DNA of 64,000 nt, taken from positions 222,724 to 286,723 of the forward strand of contig JBBFLE010000004.1 in NCBI GenBank assembly GCA_037481695.1, read 5' to 3'. This DNA comes from a bacterium. Lineage in GTDB: Bacteria > Desulfobacterota > Desulfocorpusculales > Desulfocorpusculum. A program made the translations under genes and the position numbers. The notes under the pieces are model-generated. The model was given only the letters and a program-made list of their open reading frames with translations. It made no database searches and was not told the origin of the DNA. This document shows positions 8,086 through 16,975 of the stretch, in pieces (position 1 is the first letter of the stretch; each line of letters starts with the position of its first letter).

Positions 8086-8904
8086 ATGCATTTCAGGTTG
8101 CTGGCCGTGCATGCTCATCCTGATGATGAATCCATAGGCACTGGGGGCACCCTCGCCCTTTACGCCAGGAGAGGAGTTCATGTGGTATTGGTCTGTGCCA
8201 CGAGGGGCGAGGAGGGGAAACTACATGGCGTGAATCCATCAGAGGACCCGGCCACCATAAGAACCAGGGAGTTGGAGGCAGCCTGCAGGATTCTTGGAAT
8301 TGAGGATGTAAGATTTTTGGGTTACAGGGATTCCGGGATGGCCGGCACCCCGGCCAATTCTCATCCTGAGGCTTTCTGCAATGCAGACCCTCTAGAGGCT
8401 TCCAGGCAATTGGCCGGGATATTGAGAGAGACTAGGCCTCATGTTGTGATCACTTACAATGAGAGGGGCTTTTACGGCCACCCTGACCATGTGGCAGCCA
8501 ACAAGGTTACCAATCTGGCCTTGGAGGAAGCCCGCAACCCAGGCCCTCGGGGAGAGCCACCATGGGAGGTGCCCAGACTCTTTTACACAGCAGCGCCCAG
8601 GAGTCGTCTCCTGAGATTGGACCAGTTCCTCAGGACTCAGGGCAACACAGGATTACCTTACTCTGTTGAGATCTTGGGAACCCAAGATGATGAAATAACC
8701 GCCTGGATCGATGTGAGAGAGGTCCTGCATCTCAAGCTCAAGGCCATTTCTTGCCACAGGAGTCAGCTTGGCCCACATAGCCTCTTCTCCAGGCTTCCAT
8801 CATCCCTATATGAAGAGGCATGGGGAACCGAATGTTATGTTTTGGCCAGGGGCACATATGGAATACAGGAAAAGATCTCGGATCTTTTTTGGGGTCTTCC
8901 ATGA
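8086..8904 (+). CDS. PIG-L (LmbE-like) zinc-dependent deacetylase
   Basis: About 272 aa. The N-terminal metal motif AVHAHPDDESIGTGG supplies the His-Pro-Asp-Asp of the family and the later YGHPDH motif completes the zinc site. Members remove N-acetyl groups from GlcNAc-linked lipids or thiol precursors such as bacillithiol and mycothiol intermediates. The ATG at 8086 was preferred over an in-frame TTG at 8071, giving the usual N-terminus directly before the metal motif. No partner glycosyltransferase is nearby, so the substrate is unknown. It stands alone, divergent from the HdrC-like gene. Confidence 0.88.
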   Translation: MHFRLLAVHAHPDDESIGTGGTLALYARRGVHVVLVCATRGEEGKLHGVNPSEDPATIRTRELEAACRILGIEDVRFLGYRDSGMAGTPANSHPEAFCNADPLEASRQLAGILRETRPHVVITYNERGFYGHPDHVAANKVTNLALEEARNPGPRGEPPWEVPRLFYTAAPRSRLLRLDQFLRTQGNTGLPYSVEILGTQDDEITAWIDVREVLHLKLKAISCHRSQLGPHSLFSRLPSSLYEEAWGTECYVLARGTYGIQEKISDLFWGLP

Positions 8905-9002
8905 ACATGGAACTCGCACAAGGCATGCAGAGATTTAGCCCCAGGCCAAGGCCGCGGACCCCAATTCCCCCAGGCCCGCAGCCTTCCCCTAGACCTAGCT
9001 CT

Positions 9003-9368
9003 TTACCAATACCACCAAGGGTTCCAGGGATAGTAGTAATAGTAGTACCCCGGCCAGCCGTACCACCAGCTGGGGTAATAGTACCATCTCCAGCCATAGT
9101 GATGATGGTGTCTGTGCCAGTCCCTATGGTAATAAGGCCTGTGAGAGCCCTGCCACCTATCAGAAGACCTGTATCCGGAGTGGTATCTCTGATAGCGGCC
9201 ACCCGATGCTTCGCTTCGGGCCTTCTGGATGTAAGCACCCTGATGTGCTTTGCTCAGGTAGCTTTTTTGCTGGGTTTGTGCCAGGGCCTCTGGGCCAAGA
9301 CTCCATCCAAATCCCACAAGCAGTCCACTAAGGAGAATGACCTTGAAGCTTTTGTCTAGTATTTTCAT
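9003..9368 (-). CDS. His/Tyr/Trp-rich secreted protein
   Basis: 121 aa with a clear signal peptide (KSFKVILLSGLLVGFGWSL, probable cleavage after ALA near residue 30). The mature part becomes extremely aromatic: after residue 60 it is mostly histidine, tyrosine, tryptophan, glycine and proline, including HRHHHHYGW and a run of six tyrosines, ending in WWYW. A GGGAGGG ribosome site precedes the ATG. The composition suggests a metal-binding or aggregation-prone envelope protein. No family recognised. It is divergent from, and its 5' end lies beneath, the annotated start of the next gene. Confidence 0.7.
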   Translation of the reverse strand: MKILDKSFKVILLSGLLVGFGWSLGPEALAQTQQKSYLSKAHQGAYIQKARSEASGGRYQRYHSGYRSSDRWQGSHRPYYHRDWHRHHHHYGWRWYYYPSWWYGWPGYYYYYYPWNPWWYW

Positions 9369-10038
9369 TTTGACGCCCTCCCTTCTTTACTCATTTGGAC
9401 TAGGGAAGGCACCTGGGGGTTTAATCCTTGCCTGGAAAATATTTTGCCCAAGAAAAGCCACTATCCATGGCTTCCTGTTGGGCATTGCCCTGGCTGTGGC
9501 TTGGGTTCAAAGCCAGGCCGATACCAGGACCCCCCGCAGTTTTTCAGGAAAGGTAAGCGGTGTCCGATCAGGCCACACACTCATAGTGCAGGAGGGGGAC
9601 AGGACTCACAAGGTCAACTTGTACGGAGTTGTTTCTCCTTCCCCAGGGGCTCCTCAGGCAGAGAAAGCCAGGGCCTTCCTGGAGCAGATCGCCTTTGGAA
9701 GGATGGTAACAGTTGAGGCAGTTGCCCCTTTTAGCCCAAGGGTTTTGTACGCCTTCGTGCAGCTGGGAGATCAAAACTTAAACGAAGAGATGATTAGACA
9801 GGGCCTGGCGTGGGTTAACCAAGAGGCATGTGCCATGGAGATCTGCCAAAGGTGGAAAACTTTGCAGGAGGAGGCCAAGGCCGCCCAACGTGGCATCTGG
9901 AGCGATCCATCCAAGGCTCCCATCCTGGAGAAAGGGCGTGGTAAGAGCCGTCCAAAGAGAAAAGGGTCAGACTTGCATCTGACCCCTAAAGCTCCTTTGG
10001 CGTCCCCAACGGGATTTGAACCCGTGTTGCCGGCTTGA
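9337..10038 (+). CDS. secreted SNase-fold (thermonuclease-like) protein with degenerate active site
   Basis: The ORF encodes a signal-like hydrophobic segment (FLLGIALAVAWVQSQA, residues 46-61) followed by a staphylococcal-nuclease-like domain. The C-terminal landmarks MIRQGLAWVN and AQRGIWS are good, but the catalytic motifs are altered: the usual DGDT reads RSGHT, and the arginine/aspartate/glutamate of the 'R-L-x-G-I-D-x-P-E' segment are replaced in VNLYGVVSPSP; only the later arginine (SPRVLYA) survives. Loss of nuclease activity is likely. The real start is unclear: the ATG at 9337 has AAGGAG almost touching it and overlaps the divergent gene, so translation may start further in. The 3' end runs antisense through the tRNA terminator and into tRNA-Glu. 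Confidence 0.65.
   Translation: MTLKLLSSIFILTPSLLYSFGLGKAPGGLILAWKIFCPRKATIHGFLLGIALAVAWVQSQADTRTPRSFSGKVSGVRSGHTLIVQEGDRTHKVNLYGVVSPSPGAPQAEKARAFLEQIAFGRMVTVEAVAPFSPRVLYAFVQLGDQNLNEEMIRQGLAWVNQEACAMEICQRWKTLQEEAKAAQRGIWSDPSKAPILEKGRGKSRPKRKGSDLHLTPKAPLASPTGFEPVLPA
9953..9985 (-). terminator. rho-independent terminator of the tRNA operon
   Basis: A perfect 8-bp stem (GGGTCAGA 9964-9971 with TCTGACCC 9978-9985) and 6-nt loop are followed on the minus strand by TTTTCTCTTT. It lies 12 bp beyond the tRNA-Glu 3' end and inside the coding 3' end of the plus-strand SNase-like gene. Confidence 0.8.
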
Positions 10039-10075
10039 AAGACCGGTGTCCTGGGCCTAGCTGGACGATGGGGAC
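9998..10075 (-). tRNA. tRNA-Glu (anticodon UUC)
   Basis: Cloverleaf read on the minus strand: acceptor GTCCCCA pairs with TGGGGAC, anticodon stem CCGGT/GCCGG holds loop CTTTCAA with anticodon TTC, and the T arm has ACGGG/CCCGT around TTCAAAT. Discriminator G is followed by a genome-encoded CCA. Second gene of a tRNA-Lys/tRNA-Glu operon. Confidence 0.95.
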
Positions 10076-10089
10076 TCACATCAAACCAT

Positions 10090-10163
10090 TGGGCCGTGCT
10101 GGATTCGAACCAGCGGCTCTCTGCTTAAAAGGCAGATACTCTACCTGGCTGAGTTAACGGCCC
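10090..10163 (-). tRNA. tRNA-Lys (anticodon UUU)
   Basis: On the minus strand the acceptor GGGCCGT pairs with ACGGCCC, the anticodon stem TCTGC/GCAGA encloses loop CTTTTAA with anticodon TTT, and the T loop contains TTCGAAT. The discriminator A is followed by ATG, so CCA is not encoded, unlike the neighbouring tRNA-Glu 14 bp downstream. Confidence 0.95.
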
Positions 10164-10181
10164 AGGCTGACTTGATCTCAA

Positions 10182-10210
10182 ATTATAACCCATAGGCAGC
10201 AGCACACCAA
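10182..10210 (-). promoter_or_regulatory. promoter of the tRNA-Lys/tRNA-Glu operon
   Basis: A perfect TATAAT (10182-10187) and TTGGTG (10205-10210) on the minus strand are 17 bp apart. The predicted start is about 10 nt upstream of the mature tRNA-Lys 5' end. Confidence 0.65.
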
Positions 10211-10245
10211 GCCCCTAACCAAGACAGGCCCTAAGGCCCAAGAAT

Positions 10246-10270
10246 CACTTGGGAGCTTGAGTCCCAAGTG
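10246..10270. repeat. inverted repeat downstream of purA
   Basis: Perfect 9-bp arms CACTTGGGA (10246-10254) and TCCCAAGTG (10262-10270) around a 7-nt loop, in the gap between the tRNA promoter and the purA stop. It probably ends the purA transcript, although no T-tract follows. Confidence 0.4.
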
Positions 10271-10328
10271 GAAAATATTCTTTGTGGAAAAACATGATGC
10301 AGGCTGAGCCATGGGCTTTTTCGTGCGG

Positions 10329-11660
<1,332 letters not shown>

Positions 11661-13247
11661 TCACAATTCCACCTGGATGACCCTGACTATGTGCTCCAGA
11701 TTCTGGATTTCCTCCAAAACATTCTTGGCAATGGGATCATCCAGGTGGAGAAGGGAGACTGCCATTCCACCCAAGCGGTCCCTGCCGAACTGCATCATAC
11801 CGATGTTGATCTTGTTACGGCCCAACGTAGTTCCGATATTGCCTATGACACCTGGCCTGTCCTCGTTGTAAATGAAAAGTATGTTACCTTCGGGAACGGC
11901 CTCCACCAGGAAGTTGTTTATCCTCAAGATACGGGGGTTTCTCTTGCCCAACAAGGCTCCAGATACTGAAAGCTCCTCCCTGTCGGATACGGCCCTTATG
12001 GTAATGAGGTTTGTGTAATCCTCATGCTTTTCGGTAACCGACTCGGTTACCTTTATGCCTCTGGCCTTGGCCAATACAGGTGCGTTTACGAAATTGATGT
12101 TCCCACTCAGCATGGGCGAGAGGAACCCCTTTAACAGCGCTGAAGTTATGGGCCCGACTCCGTACTGGGCCACTTCCCCGGTGTATTGGAGATGTACTTC
12201 CTTGACTCCGCCTTGGAGGATCTGGGCCGTGAAGCTCCCCAATTTCTCGGCCAGATGCAAGTAGGGCCTCACATGTGGCAGGATCTCGGAGCTCACGGAA
12301 GGCACGTTTACCGCATTTCTGACCGTGCCCCTCAGCAGAAAATCCACTATCTGTTCGGCCACAGCCACTGCCACGTTTACCTGAGCCTCCTCGGTGGAAG
12401 CACCCAAATGGGGGGTACAAATTACCTGATCCAGCCCCAGCAGGGGATTATTCTCAGGGGGTTCTTTCTCAAAAACATCTAGAGCAGCCCCTGCCACCTT
12501 CCCCGAGACCAGGGCATCATACAAAGCCTTCTCATTTATGATTCCTCCCCTGGCACAATTCAGTACATAAACCCCCTTCTTCATCTTCTTGAAGGCTTTC
12601 TCATCTATGAGGTTGATGGTCTCCTTGGTCTTGGGTGTGTGAACCGTTATGAAGTCGGACCGGGCCAGCAGCTCATCCAGTGGGACCATCTCCACTCCCA
12701 ACTTGGTCACCACCTCCGGGCTCAAAAATGGATCATAGGCTATGACATTCATGTGGAGGCCGTGGGCGCGGTCAGCCACTATCTTGCCGATGCGACCCAT
12801 GCCTATTATGCCCAAGGTCTTGTTGAAGACCTCGGTACCCATGAATTTCTTCTTCTCCCATTTCCCAGATTTCACCGATGCTGTGGCCTGGGGTATACGC
12901 CTGGCCAAGGCCAGGAGCATGGAGATGGTATGTTCGGCCGTGGTGATGGTGTTGCCCTCAGGGGTATTCATGACCACTATGCCTTTTTTCGTGGCCGCAT
13001 CCAAATCCACATTGTCCACGCCTATCCCGGCCCTTCCTATGACCTTCAAGCGTTCGGCAGCTTCAATTATGTCTGCCGTTAGCTTTGTTCCGCTGCGAAT
13101 GGCTATGGCATCATAATCCACTATCACGGCCTTGAGTTCCTCGGGACTAAGGCCTGTCTCCACATCCACATCCAGGCCCTCTGCCCTACGGAACACCTCT
13201 ATCCCCTCTTCTGCCAAAGAGTCACTGACCAAGACTCGGTATCCCAT
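11661..13247 (-). CDS. serA: D-3-phosphoglycerate dehydrogenase (long form)
   Basis: 528 aa, the long type with three parts: the catalytic and NAD-binding region (GMGRIGKIVADRAHG Rossmann motif near residue 150, TVHTPKTKET, then the catalytic CTPHLGASTEEAQ histidine segment), an intervening regulatory domain, and a C-terminal ACT domain starting near residue 455 (NEDRPGVIGNIG). It oxidises 3-phosphoglycerate to 3-phosphohydroxypyruvate for serine synthesis, and the ACT domain commonly senses serine. The AGGAGG site is 9 nt before the ATG. It follows the class V aminotransferase by 35 bp, supporting a serine operon. Confidence 0.96.
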   Translation of the reverse strand: MGYRVLVSDSLAEEGIEVFRRAEGLDVDVETGLSPEELKAVIVDYDAIAIRSGTKLTADIIEAAERLKVIGRAGIGVDNVDLDAATKKGIVVMNTPEGNTITTAEHTISMLLALARRIPQATASVKSGKWEKKKFMGTEVFNKTLGIIGMGRIGKIVADRAHGLHMNVIAYDPFLSPEVVTKLGVEMVPLDELLARSDFITVHTPKTKETINLIDEKAFKKMKKGVYVLNCARGGIINEKALYDALVSGKVAGAALDVFEKEPPENNPLLGLDQVICTPHLGASTEEAQVNVAVAVAEQIVDFLLRGTVRNAVNVPSVSSEILPHVRPYLHLAEKLGSFTAQILQGGVKEVHLQYTGEVAQYGVGPITSALLKGFLSPMLSGNINFVNAPVLAKARGIKVTESVTEKHEDYTNLITIRAVSDREELSVSGALLGKRNPRILRINNFLVEAVPEGNILFIYNEDRPGVIGNIGTTLGRNKINIGMMQFGRDRLGGMAVSLLHLDDPIAKNVLEEIQNLEHIVRVIQVEL

Positions 13248-13282
13248 GGCTCCATCCTCCTATTGTTCGAGCCTTCCCTTTT

Positions 13283-14428
13283 TCAAGCCTCACCTGCCAG
13301 GATCTGCTGGGCCACTCCAACCCCTTTCCCAAGTTCCACAGGCAGGCCCAGGTCTCTTAAGGTCAGCTCCAGGGACGAGATGCCGATGATCACATCAAAG
13401 GCGTCCATAAAACCCATATGCGCTATTCGGAAGATCTTTCCCTTGAGGTGACCTTGACCTCCGGCCACCCGCACTCCATAACGATCCCATAGGTGCCCGG
13501 TGATCTTTCCTGCATCAACTCCGGCTGGTGCCTTGACCGCAGTGACAGCCTCACTGGGTGAATCAGGAGCCAAAAGCTCCAGGCCCAGAGCTTTGACAGC
13601 CTCCCTGGTGGCCCTGGCCATTCTGAAGTGGCGTTCGAAGATGCGCTCCAAGGTCTCCTCTCGAATCCTCTGGAGCACCTCCCTGAGACCCACGATGAGA
13701 GACACAGCCGGGGTGTATGCATTCTGGTTTTTCTTGGCTGAAGCCAGCTCCTTCTTGAAATCAAAGTAGAAACGAGGCAAAGAGGCCTTTTCCACAAAAC
13801 CCCAGGCCTTAGGGCTCACAGAAGCAAAGGCCAGGCCCGGGGGCAACATCACTGCTTTCTGAGACCCAGCAACCACTATGTCCAGACCCCAAGCATCTGT
13901 TTGGATGTCGAAGACACCAATACCCGTTATGGCATCCACTATGAGTAGGGTCTCGGGATATCCGCGCACTATTTCCCCTATCTCCTTCACTGGATGACGT
14001 ACTCCTGTGGAGGTCTCGCTGGCCTGCACCAAGACCGCCCTAATCTTGGGATCAGCATCCAAAGCCTTTTGCACTTCCTCAGGCCTCACGGCCTTCCCCC
14101 ATTCCACATCCAAAACCACGGGCAGGATGCCGTAGGCCATGCAGATCTCCTCCCACCTTTCCCCGAATTTTCCTCCCCTCACCACCAGTGCCTTATCCCC
14201 TGGGCTCAAGGTGTTTGTCACAGCACCTTCCATGGCACCGGTGCCCGAAGAGCTGAACAATAGCACCTCGTGCTGGGTCTGGAAAAGATACTTCAGCCCC
14301 TCTCTCACCTCCTGAAAGATAGCCCCGTATTCAGCCGTGCGATGATGGATTATGGGTTGAGCCATGCTAAGTAGTGTTGAGGGGGAAATGGGCGTTGGAC
14401 CTGGTGTCAAGAGATAGCTCTTGCGCAT
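13283..14428 (-). CDS. class V aminotransferase, probable phosphoserine/serine-glyoxylate type
   Basis: About 381 aa, PLP-dependent class V fold. It starts KSYLLTPGPTPISPSTLL and has the SSSGTGAMEG phosphate-binding segment and SQKAVMLPPG, in which the lysine forms the Schiff base. The family includes alanine-glyoxylate and serine-pyruvate transaminases. Placed directly before serA, it most likely performs the phosphoserine transamination step in organisms that lack classical serC; this is inference. AAGGAGG lies 6 nt before the ATG at 14428; an in-frame GTG at 14434 is the alternative. An upstream terminator separates it from the CBS genes. Confidence 0.88.
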   Translation of the reverse strand: MRKSYLLTPGPTPISPSTLLSMAQPIIHHRTAEYGAIFQEVREGLKYLFQTQHEVLLFSSSGTGAMEGAVTNTLSPGDKALVVRGGKFGERWEEICMAYGILPVVLDVEWGKAVRPEEVQKALDADPKIRAVLVQASETSTGVRHPVKEIGEIVRGYPETLLIVDAITGIGVFDIQTDAWGLDIVVAGSQKAVMLPPGLAFASVSPKAWGFVEKASLPRFYFDFKKELASAKKNQNAYTPAVSLIVGLREVLQRIREETLERIFERHFRMARATREAVKALGLELLAPDSPSEAVTAVKAPAGVDAGKITGHLWDRYGVRVAGGQGHLKGKIFRIAHMGFMDAFDVIIGISSLELTLRDLGLPVELGKGVGVAQQILAGEA

Positions 14429-14467
14429 TTTCACCTCCTTGTTTTGTCAGGCCTTTCCAAAGTTCGC

Positions 14468-14500
14468 AAAAAAAGAGACCCGTCACATTTTTCGGGTCCC
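14468..14500 (-). terminator. rho-independent terminator after the CBS genes
   Basis: On the minus strand GGGACCCG and CGGGTCTC form an 8-bp stem (one G-T pair) around a 10-nt loop, followed by seven T residues. It ends the transcript of the two CBS-domain genes before the aminotransferase. Confidence 0.8.
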
Positions 14501-14558
14501 TAAACCCCCACCCTGCAACCCGGGCCTTCCATCCTTGAGGATGGACGATGTGCACGGG

Positions 14559-15218
14559 CTAGCCATAAAGTCTCAAGGGAACCACTTTTTCCACCCTGAA
14601 CCCGGCCTCTTTCAACCCTTCCATCACAGGCTTATGTTTTGGGGCCTTGCATCTGATTATTATCCTCTTTTCCACAGAGCCTTTTTCAGGAAAGGAAAAG
14701 ATGCTCAGGGGCAAGGCCTTGGTCTTGCGCAATACCTCGGTTATTTTAGCAAAGGTGTCCTCATCCACCGACACGTTGTACAGAGTGAGCCTCAAGACGC
14801 CCTCTTCACGGGCTGCAAAAATCTCTAGTAGCCCCCTGGTTACCTCGGTAGCCGTGGCTATACCCACAAGTTTTCCATTCTCCACCACGGGAAAGGAGCC
14901 TATGCCCTTCTTGTAACCAAGAAGCACCACGTCCTCCACGGGTGTGTCTGGACTAACCCATACCGGATCCTTCACCATGACATCAGCCACTGTCATCCTG
15001 GCCAAAAGATAAGACAACTCGTGCATACTCAGGGTGGTGGCAGAAGAAGGAGAGGCCTCCAAGATCTTGCGCCTGGTCAGCATGCCCACCAGCTTACCTT
15101 TTTTCACCACAGGGAGATGGTGAATCTTGAATTCGTCCATCTTTTTTCTGGCATCCACCAAGAGCGTCTCAGGAGTCACCACCACAGGATCTGTTGTCAT
15201 CCAGTCCCGGATTCTCAT
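14559..15218 (-). CDS. CBS-ACT domain protein (AcuB-like), downstream copy
   Basis: 219 aa. Two CBS motifs (residues 1-60, beginning MRIRDWMTTDPVVVTPETLL; and about 75-130, beginning TVADVMVKDPVWVSPDT) form a Bateman adenine-nucleotide sensor, followed by an ACT-like C-terminal domain (residues 140-215, LRLTLYNVSVDEDTFAKI). It is a tandem paralogue of the next gene upstream, sharing GKLVG and EASPSSA motifs. Such proteins usually regulate a partner enzyme by binding adenosine ligands. Good AAGGAGGCTT ribosome site. Its size also matches the CBS subunit of phenylphosphate synthase, but its location argues for a regulator of amino-acid or acetate metabolism. Confidence 0.85.
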   Translation of the reverse strand: MRIRDWMTTDPVVVTPETLLVDARKKMDEFKIHHLPVVKKGKLVGMLTRRKILEASPSSATTLSMHELSYLLARMTVADVMVKDPVWVSPDTPVEDVVLLGYKKGIGSFPVVENGKLVGIATATEVTRGLLEIFAAREEGVLRLTLYNVSVDEDTFAKITEVLRKTKALPLSIFSFPEKGSVEKRIIIRCKAPKHKPVMEGLKEAGFRVEKVVPLRLYG

Positions 15219-15266
15219 GAAGCCTCCTTCCCCCTTTCTGACTCAGAAGAAACTTTTTTAAAACGC

Positions 15267-15899
15267 TCACCTGTGTAGGGAATACCCCTTTGCCTTGAGG
15301 GCTCTCTCCACTGCCGACTGTTCTTTGCCTCTGGCTCTTATGACCACCATGCGTAGATCACTGGCTTTCTGAGGAAGGCTGAATATGCTTACAAGTTCTG
15401 CTCCAGTTTCTTCTACCAGCTTGCCGATCTCAAGCAGAACCCCCTTTTGGAGATCCACATCCTTGAGGGTTATGCGAATCAGTTCCTCTTTGGCACCAAG
15501 CATAGCCAGGTATGCCCGCACTATGTCGGACTCTGTGGCGATCCCCACCAACTTTCCCTTGTGTAGCACAGGCAGGGCCCCAACCCCTTTCTCGGCACCC
15601 AAGAGCACCGCATGTTCCGCCGAGTCATCCGGGCCTACCACCACCAGATCCTTTGCCATAACGTCCTTGACCTCCAGCTTGGACAGAAGGTAATGCATCT
15701 CGTGAATGCTTAGGCTTGAGGCCGAAGAGGGACTAGCTTCCATGATATCCCTGTAAGTAACTATGCCCACCAGCTTACCTCGCTCCACCACTGGCAGGCG
15801 CCGGATCTTTCGGTCCCTCATGATTCTCTGGGCTTCCAGAATCGGCGTATTCGGGGCAACTACCACAGGATCGGTGACCATCCAGTCCTTGACAAACAT
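15267..15899 (-). CDS. CBS-ACT domain protein (AcuB-like), upstream copy
   Basis: 210 aa with the same layout as its downstream neighbour: CBS1 from MFVKDWMVTDPVVVAPNTP, CBS2 from EVKDVMAKDLVVVGPDD, then an ACT-like domain (IRITLKDVDLQKGVLLEIG). The pair are about half identical by eye over the CBS region, indicating tandem duplication. A GGGAGGAAAC ribosome site precedes the ATG. It leads a two-gene unit ending at the terminator near 14468. Ligand and partner are unknown; a heterodimer between the two copies is plausible. Confidence 0.85.
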   Translation of the reverse strand: MFVKDWMVTDPVVVAPNTPILEAQRIMRDRKIRRLPVVERGKLVGIVTYRDIMEASPSSASSLSIHEMHYLLSKLEVKDVMAKDLVVVGPDDSAEHAVLLGAEKGVGALPVLHKGKLVGIATESDIVRAYLAMLGAKEELIRITLKDVDLQKGVLLEIGKLVEETGAELVSIFSLPQKASDLRMVVIRARGKEQSAVERALKAKGYSLHR

Positions 15900-16078
15900 G
15901 GTTTCCTCCCGGGCTCTGGGGACCTTCTGGAGTATACTCTAGCCCTCATTGTCCATTCACGGAAAGAGACAAGCTAGAGCTTTACTATATGAACAGCCAG
16001 AAATCAAGCCGAAAATTATAAGCCTTCTGGGTCTCAGCTCTTCCATCTGCTGCAAGGCAAAAGGCCAGCAGTTTTTTT

Positions 16079-16399
16079 TCAAGCAGTCTCTTGGCAAACC
16101 CAATTCATGTAATCGGCAAGCCCGTCTGCCACATCCAGGGCCAGGATCTCTGGAAGCTCATAGGGATGTAAAGAGCGAACCACGCTCATCAATGGTTCCA
16201 TCAAGTCTTTGCGTGTCTTGATCAAGAGCAACACCTCCGGATCCTGGCATAGCTCTCCTTTCCATCTGTAAAAGGAGCGAACCCCCCCCAAGACACTCAC
16301 GCAGGCAGCAAGCCTTTTCTCGATAAGGGCTCTTGCCAGACTGGCAGCCTTCTGCTCATCGGGCATGCTCACCAAGACCACCCTGAGCTGCTTTTCCAT
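16079..16399 (-). CDS. cutA: CutA-like divalent ion tolerance protein
   Basis: 106 aa, standard for the small trimeric CutA family. It begins MEKQLRVVLVSMPDE, contains ARALIEKRLAACVSVL and SFYRWKGEL near residues 20-50, LLLIKTRKDL and the terminal HPYELPEILALDV motif. The family is linked to copper and other divalent ion tolerance, though the molecular role is debated. The ORF extends to 16510, but homology begins at the ATG at 16399, which was chosen. It is divergent from tatB. Confidence 0.93.
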   Translation of the reverse strand: MEKQLRVVLVSMPDEQKAASLARALIEKRLAACVSVLGGVRSFYRWKGELCQDPEVLLLIKTRKDLMEPLMSVVRSLHPYELPEILALDVADGLADYMNWVCQETA

Positions 16400-16642
16400 G
16401 CTGTTGCTCTCCAATACTTTTTTTACCCCCCTGTCTGCACTTCTAGCACTCTGCGGGGCAGAATATAACGGGGCGGGCCTTGGGACTTTACCCAGGGCGC
16501 TTTTCAACAAAAACTGAAATCAGACTTTAGCATGAGCCCCCTTTACTGGGAAGGCGTCCTTGACAGTCTGTTGCAGCCGGACGTACCATGCTTGAAGCTC
16601 ATGCTCTGGCTTAAGAGTATGCTTTCCAGCCAAGGGGCGGCC

Positions 16643-16975
16643 ATGTTCGACCTGGGCATGCAGGAGATCTTGATAGTGCTCGTTGTGGCCCTGGTCTTCA
16701 TAGGCCCCAGGAAGCTCCCTGAAATAGCCAAGACCCTGGGCAGGGCCTTTATTGAGCTTAGACGTGCAGGCGAAGAGCTCAAGGGCCAAATAGATCTTGC
16801 AACCATCATGGAAGAGCCCGAACCACCCAAGGCTCCAGCACAAGGGGGGCAGGCAGAGGCTGAGCAGGTAGACCCAGGGCCAAGCCAATCCCCCAGTCAT
16901 TCCTCAGAACAAGTGGAGGAACTCAAGGCCCCTGATGAGGCTCAAGCCGAAGCTCCCCAGAAAACTCAAGCCTGA
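16643..16975 (+). CDS. tatB: Sec-independent translocase TatA/TatB-type protein
   Basis: 110 aa. The N-terminal helix MFDLGMQEILIVLVVALVFIG is followed by the hinge GPRKLPEIAKTLGRAF and an amphipathic helix, then a long acidic, proline/glutamine-rich tail. The glutamate within the membrane helix is characteristic of TatB-like members. It acts with TatC in the inner membrane to export folded proteins. AAGGGG precedes the ATG at 16643; an open frame extends to 16532 but lacks homology. Its 3' end overlaps tatC by 41 nt. A likely local client is the twin-arginine protein encoded at 47485-47874. Confidence 0.9.
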   Translation: MFDLGMQEILIVLVVALVFIGPRKLPEIAKTLGRAFIELRRAGEELKGQIDLATIMEEPEPPKAPAQGGQAEAEQVDPGPSQSPSHSSEQVEELKAPDEAQAEAPQKTQA

